DNA of 64,000 nt, taken from assembly GCA_029204225.1 (NCBI GenBank), contig CM055095.1, positions 38,425,305-38,489,304 on the forward strand, in the 5' to 3' direction. The notes beneath the pieces are model-generated. The model was given only the letters and a program-made list of their open reading frames with translations, did not search any database and was not told the DNA's origin. Every line of letters starts with the position of its first letter. Within the stretch, counting starts at the first letter, position 1. This document shows, piece by piece, positions 44,698-55,425 of this stretch. Position numbers and translations under genes: made by a program. Origin of the DNA: Diphasiastrum complanatum. Lineage: Eukaryota; Streptophyta; Lycopodiopsida; Lycopodiales; Lycopodiaceae.

Positions 44698-45560
44698 TTG
44701 GGATCTTGCATAAATTGACTCAATTTGTGCACACAATAGTTCAAATCGGGTCTAGTGATAGTAAGCCAAATTAAAGAGCCTATAAGACTCCTATAAAGTG
44801 TGATGTCCTCGAAGGATCTTTCATCACCCTTAATAGGATCTTTTACATGTTGCTCCATGGGAGTATTTATGCTTTTACAACTTTGCATATTGAATTTTCT
44901 TAACATAGAAAAGACATATCTAGATTGACAAATAAAAGCATACTTTTCATGAAAATCAATCTCAAGGCCCAAAATGTAATGGATCTCTCCTAGATCTTGC
45001 ATTTTAAACTCTTTTCCTAATGCATCTTTGGTTTCTTGAACTAGCATCAAACAACTTCTACTAAGGATAATGTCATCTAGATAGATTAGGAGAATGACAA
45101 TATTACTACCATTAAATTTTAAGTACCTAGAAGGATCATAGTCACTAAGCACAAATCCTAATGAATGTAGAAAGTTGTTGAGTCTTGAATACCATGATCT
45201 AGGTGCTTGCTTTAAGCCATAAAGACTTCTAAATAGCAAACACACCTTAGATTTATCCTTGATAAATCCTTGAGGCTGTTCCATGTATATCTCCTCCTCA
45301 AGATAGCCATTCAAAAAAGCGTTGGAAGCATCAAGTTGAAACAGTTTTCACTTAAAAAATAAGGCAAGAGAGATTATGATTCTTATTATCACCATCTTTG
45401 CTACAGGAGCAAAGGTTACTTCATAGTCAAGGCCATATATTCGTGCAAAGCCTTTAGCACATAATCTTGCCTTGTACTTGTTGATGGAGCCATCATGATT
45501 GTACTTAATCTTGAACATCTACTTGCATCCAATGATATGCATGTAAGGTGGTGGATCCAC
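44698..45560 (-). pseudogene. Element E: copia reverse transcriptase
   Basis: From about 45530 downward: KYNHDGSINKYKARLCAKGF, then YEVTFAPVAK, one TGA (near 45343) at a Trp position, then AFLNGYLEEEIYMEQPQGF, GLKQAPRSWYSRL and the catalytic box LLIYLDDIIL (about 45077), intact. It continues MQDLGEIHYILGLEI, SCKSINTPME and GSLIWLTITRPDLNYCVHKL, and stops at the inversion breakpoint. The frame is open for over 200 codons from 45314, though its paper end (44409) runs into the LTR of element D. Confidence 0.9.
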
Positions 45561-45696
45561 TAGCATTGGTATTGAGGGCTTCTTGAACATCTTTGGGCTC
45601 CTCATGAGAAACAAAATAAGCATAAGTGGAATCAAGATCCACTTGTTTTTCTTTGTCATCATAAGTGAGCCTCTTGGGCTCGAATCTCTCCCTCAT
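45505..45696 (-). pseudogene. Element E: pre-RT segment, integrase deleted
   Basis: A short frame with KQVDLDSTYAYFVSHEEPKD and VQEALN, the region that precedes RT in copia polyproteins (EP.....A). It abuts the pre-integrase region at 45693 with a frame change, so the catalytic integrase (about 400 residues) has been lost cleanly. Confidence 0.7.
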
Positions 45697-47132
45697 GGAT
45701 CTTCTATGAAATTCTTGGAGATAAGATTAGGCAAGCCAATAGCTTTGGCTTTTTTGACCATGGACACCATAGAATTATAGTTAGGATGACCCAACCTTCT
45801 ATGCCATAGTTCCTCCAAAGACATATGAGTAGCAAAAGCACTATCACAAGAGTTAGCATACTCTTTGGGATCAAGCTTGTAGATTCCGCCATATTTAGAC
45901 CCAAATGCAAGGATTTCATCATGCTTCTTGATTGTACATGTATCAACATTGAAATTCACATCTAGTCCACTATCAAACAATTGCCCAACACTAATAAGAT
46001 TTTTTGTTAGCTTGGGAACAAAAAGTACATTAGACAGAGAAAGAACTTTTGATGAAGAAAGCTTTAAGAGAATGGTCCCTATGCCTTCAATAGCACACTC
46101 ATGATCATTTGCTGTGTAGATGGACTTCTTGGCTCCTTCATAAGGTGACATGGATGAAAAAGAATACTTGGAGCTACACATATGTGAGGAAGCTCCACTA
46201 TCAATATACCACGAACCATACTTCTTGAAAGGTGATGAAGAAAAACTCGAGACCATAAGAGATCTCTCTTCATCACTTGCATGAGCATCTTCCTTCTCTT
46301 GATTAGAAATGTTGGCTTGCTTGAATTGACTCTTCTTCTTGAAGCAATTGGTGGCATAGTGCCCCTTCTTGCCACAAAAGAAACACTTGATGTTTTTCTT
46401 CTTCTTCTTGGATGTGGAAGCTTGAGAGGACTCATCCTCATCTCCTTTCTCCTTGGAAATAAGACTGTTCTTGCTTGAAGAGAATTGGTATTGATTCTTA
46501 CTTCTTGTCTTGTGCTTGTCTTTGGTAAAGAGAGCTTTACCATCAATGTTGAGAGATAGTCTCTCCATTTTCAAGAGTTTATACTCTTGTCTTGATTCTT
46601 CAGAAATGAGCACACTTTGGAGTGCTTCCAAACTTGGTAGCTCCTCCTTAATGGCATAACTCTGAACAAGGTTGTTATATTCCTCCTTTAACCCATTAAG
46701 TATGACTTGAACAAGTTCATTTTGGTTGATGGAGTCTCCTATGCATGACAATTCTCTATGGAGGTCTTTAACTCTCATTACATAAGTTGAAGCACATTCA
46801 TCACTTCTCTGTACACTTGGAAAAATTTGGTTTCTTAGTGTTAGAAGTCTAGAAGTATTTTTTGCCTCATAGATAGACTTGAGAGTATCCCAAGCATCTT
46901 TGGCATTAGTACAAGCACCAATTTCTCTTAAGATGTCATTTGAGACATTCATCTTAATATAATGTAGAGCCATCCTGGCTCTCTTTTTGTACTTTGGAAT
47001 TTCTTGAGGAATTTGTAGCTCTTCTTCAATGCCAAGTACAATATCCATCACATCTTGTAGTATTAAGATAGATTCCATTCTAACCTTCCAAATTGAGTAA
47101 TTGGAGGTTGACAATCTTTCACTTGCTTCTAA
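45693..47132 (-). pseudogene. Element E: copia gag, zinc knuckle, protease and pre-integrase domain
   Basis: A frame of about 480 codons is open from 47132 to 45693. It encodes LEASERLSTSNYSIWKVRM, AWDTLKSIYEAKNTSRLLTL, a Lys-rich linker, the knuckle CFFCGKKGHYATNC (about 46386-46345), the protease site SWYIDSGASSHMC (about 46215) and the GAG-pre-integrase block EELWHRRLGHPNYNSM. The natural start codon is missing: upstream of LEASERL the sequence switches at 47132/47133 to an inverted copia fragment. Gag is the closest relative in the window to that of element F. Confidence 0.88.
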
Positions 47133-47512
47133 TAGAAAAGAACAAAGCAAAGTTGAAGTGTTTCTTTTGTGGGAAGAAAGGACACTTTGCTTCAAAATGT
47201 TATAAGAAGAAGAATGCACAAGGGAATGAAGATCAAGGCAATCTTGCACAAGGCGAGGAGGAAGAGGATGGCTTCAACACATCCTTGATGGTAGCACCTA
47301 CACCAACATCAAGCCAAGAGACATGGTGGATTGATAGTGGGGCTAGTTTCCACATTTCATTCAACAAGTGTTATTTCTCTTATCTACTTTCTTGCAATGA
47401 TTCTAAGAAATCAATCTACACAGCTAGTGATCAAGAATGCAAGATAGATGGCATAGGATCTATTCCATTATGCTTAGGATCATCTAAAAGGATAGATCTT
47501 GATATGTCCCAT
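47133..47512 (+). pseudogene. Inverted copia fragment (zinc knuckle and protease) in the E leader
   Basis: Plus-strand frame with KAKLKCFFCGKKGHFASKC and, after an acidic linker, ETWWIDSGASFHISFNKCYF and SIYTASDQECKIDGIGSIPL. It is homologous to, but different from, the same region of element E on the other strand, so it comes from a related copia family or another copy. It occupies the place of the E gag start. Confidence 0.82.
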
Positions 47513-47927
47513 CAATGATGGAAATAAAAAAAGATGGATGAAAGAATTGCTTTTCTTCTCACTATAGGAACCAATCAAGGGTACAAAAACAAATCCTATG
47601 TAAGACTTAACAAAAAAATTGTGAGATAGATCTCACTAGCTTGACAATCTCTCTAAAACAAGATTTGAATCATCAAAAAAGATGAAGTATGGCAAAAGTT
47701 ATGGTTCTCTGAATTTCACACGTGTGAAATATTCCAAAAATGTCAAATTGACTCAAATACAATCTATTTGTATGAAACAATTTGTCTAGAACCTATAAGT
47801 TTTGTCTAAATCACATATAGATGAGATTATGTAGCTTCTGGATGATTTTTGTGATCCTGAAATCTGATCAGATCTGCAAACTTTTTGATTAGATTTGCTT
47901 GTAAAACTTAGGTAGGCTCTGATACCA
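47513..47927 (-). other. Element E: leader and primer binding site
   Basis: The primer site TGGTATCAGAGCC is at 47927-47915, directly after the LTR end. The leader contains the palindrome TTTCACACGTGTGAAA (47714-47729), identical to the one in both LTRs of element F, in a non-coding context. Confidence 0.85.
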
Positions 47928-48545
47928 TGCTGAATTCACACGTGTGGGACGCCCTACACATGTATTTTTGATCTCCTAAGCACAATAACACCATAAAGAT
48001 CAGACTAGCATTGGTTGTCAATAGGAAAGCTGATCATACAAGCAATATTATTGTGTTACAAGCAAGATCTATCAACAAAACATAAGACAAAGCATCATAA
48101 ATGCCTCTACTTGGCTAGAGAGAGAAAATAAAAAGTACAAAACTCGTGGAGAGAGAGAGGACACAAAGAGCTTGTCTCCAAATTTGCATTACACACAAAT
48201 TTTATCATATTCTCAATGAGAGTACATCACACATATATAGATCCATGGACTCTTCTCCTACTTTGAGTTGAATTGGAGTTGTGGATCAATCTCTCAAGTT
48301 ATCTAGACTTATCCAAGCCACCTCACTATGTCTAATTGTGCCACATAGTCTTTTCATGCATTAAATGTGGCATGTAAAGTACAAATGGCAATTCCTATGG
48401 TAGCTTGAGTTTCTACTTCTACCTACCTTGAATATTTTATTCTAAGATGGGTCTTTACTAAGCCAAAAGAGCTCAATTCATCTTTGACATTTTTAGGACC
48501 CATACTCACAACATTAGATAGATTCTTCAATATTTTGACATGAAT
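47928..48545 (-). mobile_element. Element E: 5' LTR and target duplication
   Basis: 613 bp, TGTCAAAATATTG (48540) to GAATTCAGCA (47928). It is preceded on the element strand by ATTCA (48545-48541). It has a CACACGTGTG core near its 3' end (47937-47946). It matches the 3' LTR at 34461-35073 with a few differences, so E is older than F. Confidence 0.92.
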
Positions 48546-48832
48546 GAGTCTATTATGGTGATTGACTATGGAAATCAAGATTAACTACATCTAATCATTC
48601 TATTTGGATTTTTTCTTTTAGAAGCAAGTGAGAGATTAACTTCATCTAATCATTCTATTTGGATTTTTCCTTTTAGAAGCAAGTGAAAGATTAACTTCAT
48701 CTAAATATTCTAGATTAACTTCAAAGTATCGTGGCACTCATCTATCGCTCAATATTTATTGGCCAAACTATACTTGAAGTGTCATAAGGGTCAAAGATTA
48801 AAGTATTTTCGAAAAACACTTTAAAAAGTTTA
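48546..48832 (-). other. Intron-like flank of element E
   Basis: It is the outer flank of E. An approximately 55 bp unit with TTAACT(A/T)CATCTAATCATTCTATTTGGATTTTTTC and AGAAGCAAGTGA(G/A)AGA occurs twice (48580-48690), a small tandem duplication. In the reconstructed CACTA gene this lies between the donor at 48832 and the acceptor at 35248. Confidence 0.45.
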
Positions 48833-49610
48833 CCTCTCGTACCCTTGGATTCTCTGTGTGCACTTCATTGGCCCAAATATGATCGTTGACAATCCTCCTT
48901 GTCCGAATCCTAAGGCCTTTGCATTGTGTGCATGTACATGGTATCCTCTCATCATTTTCCTGGTTGAAACTGGTCCAATAATCCAATTGCAAATTGCACA
49001 AATTCTTTTAGTGTCATTCAAGTGAAAATTGACAAATTCTAATATGTGACGAATTGTAACATGTGACAAAAATTGACAAAATAGTCTTTGTACATTTAGT
49101 GCATTTTTAACCTTCATTTGTGATGGAGTGGTGTCTTGGCTTTCCAAAGAGCAATATACGATATCCAAAGAGCAAATCGGATTACATCACTATTACAAAT
49201 AAAAAAATTATGACATAAATTAATATACATACATGTGATGGATCAATAGGTGGTCTACATCGACTGATGGAAGAGCTTGAAGATGAACCAATTAATAGCT
49301 GTTCATTGTACTTTAGTCTTGATTGCTCTTTTTTTCTGTGATAGAGCTCAATTCTTTTTTCTTTCTCTAAATCACGTGGAGGTACGATAATTTTCCTAGA
49401 ATTCATAATTCCAATCAAATGTCATTGTAAGAATAAATTTGCAAGAAAAATTATACACTCATATTCAAATAATAAATAAAGTGCAATTGATGTCAATATC
49501 AATAACAATATATACTTGCTGTTGCGATCATGAGATGAATCGCTATCTGATGATGATGACATCGTCGATGACATATACACACTATAGCCAGCTACTCTAT
49601 ACCAGATCAT
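48833..49610 (-). pseudogene. CACTA-type N-terminal exons
   Basis: Read downward. Short candidate exons: a Ser-rich start (MSSTMSSSSDSDSSHDRN, about 49570-49515), a charged exon (KEKRIELYHRKKEQSRLKYN, about 49400-49230, with donor GTATGT), and DERIPCTCTQCKGLRIRTRR then HIWANEVHTENPRVRE (about 48960-48833) followed by donor GTAAAC. The C-x-C-x2-C cluster followed by a V..H pattern is that of the transposase-associated domain at the start of CACTA TNP2 proteins. Frameshifts are needed upstream of the Cys cluster. The order of exons fits the CACTA remnants elsewhere in the window. Confidence 0.5.
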
Positions 49611-50790
49611 AAGTAATCATTATGAGACCGTATGTTCCAAACAAATATAATAAAATTTGTTAAAGACATGCCAACATCTAATCCATGTATATTCTACTTA
49701 TGCTTAATGTAAATCTAATATCCTAGTAACATTGCTATCAAGAAAATTGCTTGGGTAGGGCAACACATGACGAGCAATCAAAATGAGGTTCATACTGACA
49801 AATGTTAGACATCCGTAGATAGTGCGTGCAGTTCTATCTCAACTAATTTAAAAACCACATAGTAGTCAATGTTCGAAGCTCTCAGTTTAAACTCTTGTCT
49901 AAGATGAGTGATGATCTCACTCGATCTTTCTTTCAAGATGGAATGATCAAAATCAAACAATCAGTCATATACTCAATTGATTCATTGCCCACTCAATCAA
50001 TCATTTAATTAATTAATACTTGGCTCAAGTTAGTTAAAGGTAAATCTCTTTGGATTGACCTAGTGTGCCATGGTAACTCATGACGAGCAATATGCATTCG
50101 CCCTTTCTATCTATGGTTGCTTTGTATGCAAAAATCATATACTAGATAGCACACCATTGATCAACATCTTTATTACAATGCTAAATGATATTTCAACTAA
50201 TTACTATGATTTCATATAAGGTTATATAGGTCACACATCAACAATTAAAAAGATTTATCATATAGGTCACATATCACTAAGGTCTTCAATATAACATAAA
50301 TGCTTTTGATCATGAATCTAAATGACCGCACGCAACCATTTAAGAGGCCACATGACAAAAGCAAAAAAAAATTATTTGACCATGTAATTATGTCATCAAA
50401 TTATATCAAATCTATGACACCTAGATTATTAATAAACTAAATGTTTTTTGACATCACCGATTTGACATAATATTATGTCATAAAATCTTAAAAAACTTGT
50501 CAAATTACTTGTTTAATAATAATATGTACTATTTCTTATCTCATGATTTTGTCTTGTATGTCAAATCTCAAGAAAAATAAAATCTATAACAATATAAAAC
50601 TATTTTTAACAATTAAATACTACCATAATGATCTTTAAATTGAATTTTTTACATTCCATCATATTAAAAAATATATTTTATGTATCCCACAATAAAATAT
50701 TCTCATAAAATCTAGAAAAGATTATGAGAATATTGAATGACATTTGAAGCATGCAAGCCCATGTGGGGGACCCTCTCACGTGCCAAGAGA
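49611..50790. other. No gene recognised, AT-rich
   Basis: About 1.2 kb of AT-rich intergenic sequence with TGTCATAAAAT- and TTGACAT-like short repeats near 50400-50520. No motif or frame is supported. It ends shortly before the palindrome cluster at 50802. Confidence 0.45.
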
Positions 50791-50801
50791 GAGAAAGAAA
50801 A

Positions 50802-50861
50802 CGCGTGGAACATCCACGCGTGGATATCGCGTGGATTATCCACGCGTGGATAATCCACGCG
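50802..50861. repeat. Left palindrome cluster of the putative transposon
   Basis: Overlapping copies of CGCGTGGATAATCCACGCG-type palindromes: CGCGTGGAACATCCACGCG, then CGCGTGGATTATCCACGCG, sharing ends, with one copy carrying ATATCG. It is a GC-rich island in AT-rich DNA. It is not a CRISPR array: units overlap and have no spacers. Confidence 0.9.
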
Positions 50862-53086
50862 AAACTTGAATGCCAATAAAATAGCATTTCCACGAGCATT
50901 CTTGCTCCTCTACTTTTGCTTTCAAGTTTTATAGGTTTTCTAATCTAGTGTTTAGTGCTCTTGCTTGCTATTGCTCTTCTAAGCTCTATAGATCTTGCTT
51001 GCTTGCTTTTGGTTGCTCTTCATTGCTAGTGATCTTGCTCTATTGATCTTGTTTGTTCTTGCTTACTATTAATCTATTGCTTTCTATTCATTGCTTACTC
51101 TTCTAATCTAAAAGTCTTCAATACTCTTTCACTCCCATTCTCCACTACTTTCTAACTTTCAAAGTTTTTGTTTGATACAATGTCTTCAAGTGTTAGGTCA
51201 AGTGGAAGGTGAAGAGCTCGTGAGGAGGCCGAAGAATATAATCAAGAGTGGTTTGAAAATCTATCTCCTCAACAAAAAGATAGAATCAAAAATCTTGTGT
51301 TATCTTCTTCGAGTGAGTCATCCGAGAGAAGAGCTTCCGAAGGTGCCCCTTTCCAAGAATCATGTAGTGTGTATTATGATCTTAATCCACGTGGTGGAGT
51401 TATAAAAAATACGCGTGACAATGTAGTTCATGCCCATTTGCGTGCTTTAGTTGTTTTATATTTTGGTAAAGATTACATGATCGATTGGTCCTCCCAATCG
51501 CTTGAAGACAAAATAAAATAATAGAGACTTTGTATTTTGAATTCCCTCTAGTAGGACTTGGGCCTTGAATACACTGTGCCTTTGGATTCGAGACAAAAGG
51601 CAATTGATGAGAAGAGCCGTGAGGAATCCCAAGAATCCCACGAAGCTTGGATGGTGCTCCAAAAGGGATTGGAGGAAGGTGAAAGGGGAATTGTTGCAAA
51701 ACAATCCCCAAAAGTATGAACAACAACGTAGGGCCGCCACCGAAAAGCTCTTAAAACATGGCCAAAGTCACTTGGGATCGGGAGGAAGGGGCAATCTAGA
51801 GGCCTGATTTGTAAGTGCAATATTTTTTAATATGATTATATTTTTGTAGTGAGATTGTTAATGTTTTTTATTGCTAAACTATATTGTATTGCTAAACTAT
51901 GTTTTTTTGTTGAATGTAGCTTAGTGATTTTGGAAGACACATGACCGCTGTGGAGTACAAGCAAGGTTACGATCATGGATATGCCGACCTCAAGGCTTTT
52001 ATGGAATCCCATGGATTGTTTCCAATCGTAAACTCTTAACCTTTATTGTTTTGTGATTGTTTACTTTGTGGTTTACAAGTTTAATCTCAATTTAATTAAA
52101 TCTTTGATTCTATTTTGTAGAGAGGCTCTACAACTTCAAGTGTTCGTGATGTGGAAGAAAATGTGGAAGAGAACATGGAAGAGTACGTGAATGAGAGCGA
52201 AGGGGAGTTTGAAGATGTGGACACCAACGTACACCTACAAGATGAAGGAGGCGAGGAGGGAGGAAGTGATGATGAGTAGAGGTTTTTAAATTAAATGTAA
52301 GGCCTTGTAGAAGGCAATGTAGGAAGAGAGAATTTATTCTCTCATCAATGTACTTGTTTTTAAATCAATCAATATAATGTTTTGGCATCACATCATTCTT
52401 GCAAAAATTTTGAATGCATATATTTTTAATCCATGAATGCAAATGTATAGTCCATTGAATGCACATCTATTGATTGCAAATGTATCTATTGATGTATTCA
52501 ATGCAATGTATAGTCTATTTAATGCACATCTATGCAATGCAAATGTATCCATTGATGAATTCAATGCAATATATCTATTTTGGCACATGATTTGCATGCT
52601 AGAATGCACAATAAAAAGTAATGGAAAGCACATTGGAAAGTAATGGAAACCACAATATAATGCATCAATAGATAACACATTAAGTTATCAACTAAATATC
52701 GAATGAATCAAAATAAATGTGAATTTACCTTTACTATTGTATCTCCATTGTTTTGCAATCTTTGCTTTTCCTTTTGCATGCACTTGATCTTCGAATCCTT
52801 TGGAATGAAAGCTCATTTTTCATTTTTCATATCCAAACCTACATCACAAACAAAAAAGATCTTAAAACTTATGATCACAAAACACATACTATTAACATCC
52901 ATCAATGAACTAAAAATCCTAAACACTATCAATCTTCTCACTCACATTCATCCTCATCTCATTCTCACTCCCATCTATACTCTCTTTTTCTCTCTCTCAC
53001 ACAACACAAAAATAGAAATTCACCTCTAGTTTCGGAGCGAACCACATTTTGGTTCGCGCCAAATGTTTTTTTTTTGGACAAAAAAT
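50862..53086 (+). mobile_element. Interior of the palindrome-bounded DNA transposon
   Basis: The 2.2 kb between the two palindrome clusters. Promoter-like, TTGCT-rich repeats precede the gene (50905-51130: CTTGCTTGCT, TTGCTCTT many times). After the gene, 52430-52570 has repeated CCATTGAATGCA(C/A)ATCTAT and GATGTATTCAATGCAATGTAT units. No terminal target duplication could be set with certainty. Confidence 0.5.
51180..52279 (+). pseudogene. Multi-exon gene inside the palindrome-bounded element
   Basis: The first exon starts at ATG 51180; codon 11 is TGA (former CGA?), then AEEYNQEWFENLSPQQKDRI and HAHLRALVVLYFGKDYMIDW follow. A later part (to 51810) has QQRRAATEKLLKHGQSHLGS, with another TGA, and donor GTAAGT. 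Exon 51920-52027 (YDHGYADLKAFMESHGLFPI) and exon 52121-52279 (acidic, ending GSDDE) have perfect GT/AG borders and keep phase 0. The frame between 51520 and 51600 is broken. The Lys/Arg block followed by HLGSGG resembles plant Ptta/En/Spm accessory transposases weakly. I cannot assign a function. Confidence 0.5.
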
Positions 53087-53480
53087 TTTGCGTAGACTAT
53101 CCACACGTGGATAATCCACGCAAATTCCAGAAACCTATTTGCATGGATACCATGTGGATATAAAATAACTTTTATCCACACGGTATCCACAGCCTTAACT
53201 CTCTGGATTTTGTGTGGATCAAGCGAATTTCGCGTGGATAATCCACGCGATATCCACACAAAAGCCGAGTCTTTTTAATTTTTTTTTTACTATGGCGTGG
53301 ATTATCCACGCGAAATTAGAATTCTTATTTTCGGCTCTGGGTGTAGGAGGTTTGCCCGGCTGCCGGTAGTCGGACTTGGCATGGATAATCCACGCATTTT
53401 GAATTTCACAATATCCGGCCGATTTGCTGTCGAAAATGACATTTGCGTGGAACATCCACGCGTGGATAATCCACGCGCTT
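53087..53480. repeat. Right palindrome cluster of the putative transposon
   Basis: At least five palindromes with GCGTGGATAATCCACGC core or one-base variants, at about 53090-53121, 53231-53250, 53295-53311, 53380-53396 and 53446-53480. Variants with CACGTGG, CATGGATACCATG and GTGTGGAT occur between. The outermost copy (GCGTGGAACATCCACGCG, 53446) equals the outermost copy of the left cluster, as terminal repeats would. Confidence 0.85.
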
Positions 53481-53483
53481 GTA

Positions 53484-54770
53484 TTTGGAACTACTCAACA
53501 CATGACCATCAACGTGAGATCTTCAACTCCTATATGCCTTACAGCACAAAGAAGTACATTCATCTTGGTGACAATAGCACTCACACTATTGAAGGTGAAG
53601 GTGCTGTAAGATTGTGATTCCAGCATGATCAATCAAACTATTGTCAAAAGTTTTATATGTTCCTAAACTCTCTACAAATTTGTTATCAATAAGTAGAATT
53701 ACAGATATAGGTCATAAGGTGGAGTTTTAATCTGATCAATGCAGAATTATTGATAGGAGTAACAAGATCCTTGTACTGTTTATATAGATTGGCGCATTGT
53801 TTATCTGAAACTAGTCAAGCCTTGAAAACTTTTGTTCTTATCAATAAAGCATTACTATGGCATCATTGCTTAGGACACTTGAATTATGCATATGTATTGG
53901 ACATGTCCAGACGATCCATGGCTCTTGATCTCGATTATCCTTTTGGCAAAGTTGATCTCCCTATCTGTCATAGCTGCATCTTTGGAAAGTAGACTAGGAT
54001 TTCTTTTTTATCAAGCCATAGGCATGCAACAAAAGGTCTGTTAGATGTTGTTTATACAGATATATGTGGACCTATGCAAACTCTTTAATTACTAGATAAA
54101 AAGTATTTCATTACCTTTATTGACGAATTCTCCAGAAGAACAGCTGCCAGTATTTCATTAAACAAAAATCAGAGGCTTTCATCAAGTTCAGACAATTCAA
54201 CAAACATGCAGAAAATTAGACTAGTAAACAAATCAAAACACTAAGGTCAGATAATGGGGGAGAATATATCTCCACCGAATTCAAAGAGCACTGCCTTAAC
54301 AACGGCATTGAGCAACAATAATTGCCTCCTATTCGCCTCAGTCAAATGGTCAAAACCTTAATCGGATCGGCAAAGTGCTTGTTATTACATGCGACACTTC
54401 CGAAGTCCTTCTAGGCTGAAGCTGTTTCAACAACAACCTATATTCAGAACATATGTCCTACTAAAGGTCTCTCAGACAAAACACCATTCGTAGTTTAGAC
54501 AGGTACCAAACTTGAGTTTTTGGATGTACTGCTTATGCGCAGATTCCTCATGATCTTAGGAAGAAGCTTGACTTCCAGAGTATCAAATGTATTTTCATCA
54601 GTTACACTACTTCAGTTACAAAGCAGACGGAAGCATCGATAGAAGAAAAGCTCGACTTGTCACCAAATAAGTTTCTCAGGTATGCAACGTCGATTACACT
54701 GAGACTTTCAATCCAGTAGTCAAGCATTCTTCTATTCGACTTTTGCTATCATTTGCTGCTGCGGAAACCC
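53484..54770 (+). pseudogene. Element G: copia remnant (protease, pre-integrase, integrase, RT start)
   Basis: It starts within the protease (GTTQHMT, then after a frame change IHLGDNSTHTIEGEGAV). It continues through the pre-integrase domain LLWHHCLGHLNYAYVL with PICHSCIFGK (53750-53992), the integrase core DVVYTDICGPM, FITFIDEFSRR and SDNGGEYISTEFKEHCLNN (about 54248-54300), and a scrap of RT, YKADGSID then ARLVTK and VDYTETFNPVVKHSS (about 54620-54740). Many stops and frame changes; gag and most of RT are missing. The right end of the palindrome cluster touches its protease. Confidence 0.75.
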
Positions 54771-54789
54771 TAAAAAGATGACTCGAATT

Positions 54790-54935
54790 TTTCAAGCAGA
54801 AGATCGACTCGCATTTTTTCAGAATTTCTTGATACCGGATCGACTCGACTCGACTCAACTCGTATTTTTTCGAGTTACTCTTGTATTTTCTCGAGTCATT
54901 GTGATTTCTCGAGTCATTGTATTTTTCGATATCGG
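54790..54935. repeat. TCGAGTCATTGT / GACTCG minisatellite
   Basis: Tandem and inverted GACTCGACTCGACTC, then TCGAGTTACTCTTGTATTT, TCGAGTCATTGTGATTTC, TCGAGTCATTGTATTTT. Units of about 20 bp. Confidence 0.7.
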
Positions 54936-55003
54936 TTAGAAAAATCCAACCCACGACGCAGCGATGATGGACGACCTACTTTGTACATGCATTTACAGTT
55001 ACT

Positions 55004-55424
55004 ATGTCAGTTGTAATAAATGTAGTAGATAGACTGTAATGCTTACAAGGTACTGATCGATTGAAATAAGATGTAGATATTGTCAAAAAGAAGACTTCTA
55101 TAGCAAGTGTAATTACACTCAACGATCAACCAAGCTGAAGTCGATTTTGCTTCCAGCCATCGTACTCAATATTTTTCAATCAATCATAGTTCAATTTTAT
55201 CTACACTACTGTATTGTTCTATTGCAGCATTGTTACTGATTGTCCGTCTTGATTATTCGCTGCTAACTAACGTGCTTCCGATCCACAACCATTCGTTGCT
55301 TACTTCTGCTGCTATTCCACCAATTTTCGATATATCAGAGCTCTGTTTCTATCAGTGCTCTACTAATTCGATATCAGTCGATCCTTCTGCATTATCCACA
55401 TTTTCAGACAAGGTATCAGAGCTC
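55004..55424 (+). mobile_element. Copia-type LTR end with primer binding site
   Basis: A stretch starting TGTCAGTTGTAATAAATG (about 55004) and closing with TTTTCAGACA (55411) is followed by AGGTATCAGAGCTC (55412-55425), one base off the tRNA-iMet complement. This is the edge of a 5' LTR whose downstream coding region is gone. It may belong to the family of element G. The LTR start is a guess. Confidence 0.55.
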
Positions 55425-55425
55425 A

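Noticed and set aside
44409-45314. A 301-residue RT protein as a single natural product
   Set aside because: Its last 95 residues are read from the LTR of element D and from element C; the fusion is a product of the inversion.
45693-47249. A natural start of the E gag frame at 47249
   Set aside because: The first 39 codons are antisense of the inverted copia fragment; gag homology begins at about 47132.
50802-53480. CRISPR array
   Set aside because: The palindromes overlap, vary in spacing, have no unique spacers of even size, and the genome is that of a plant.
53026-53617. Frames with repeated WIIHA or DNPR-type residues
   Set aside because: They are translations of the GCGTGGATAATCCACGC palindromes and occur on both strands.
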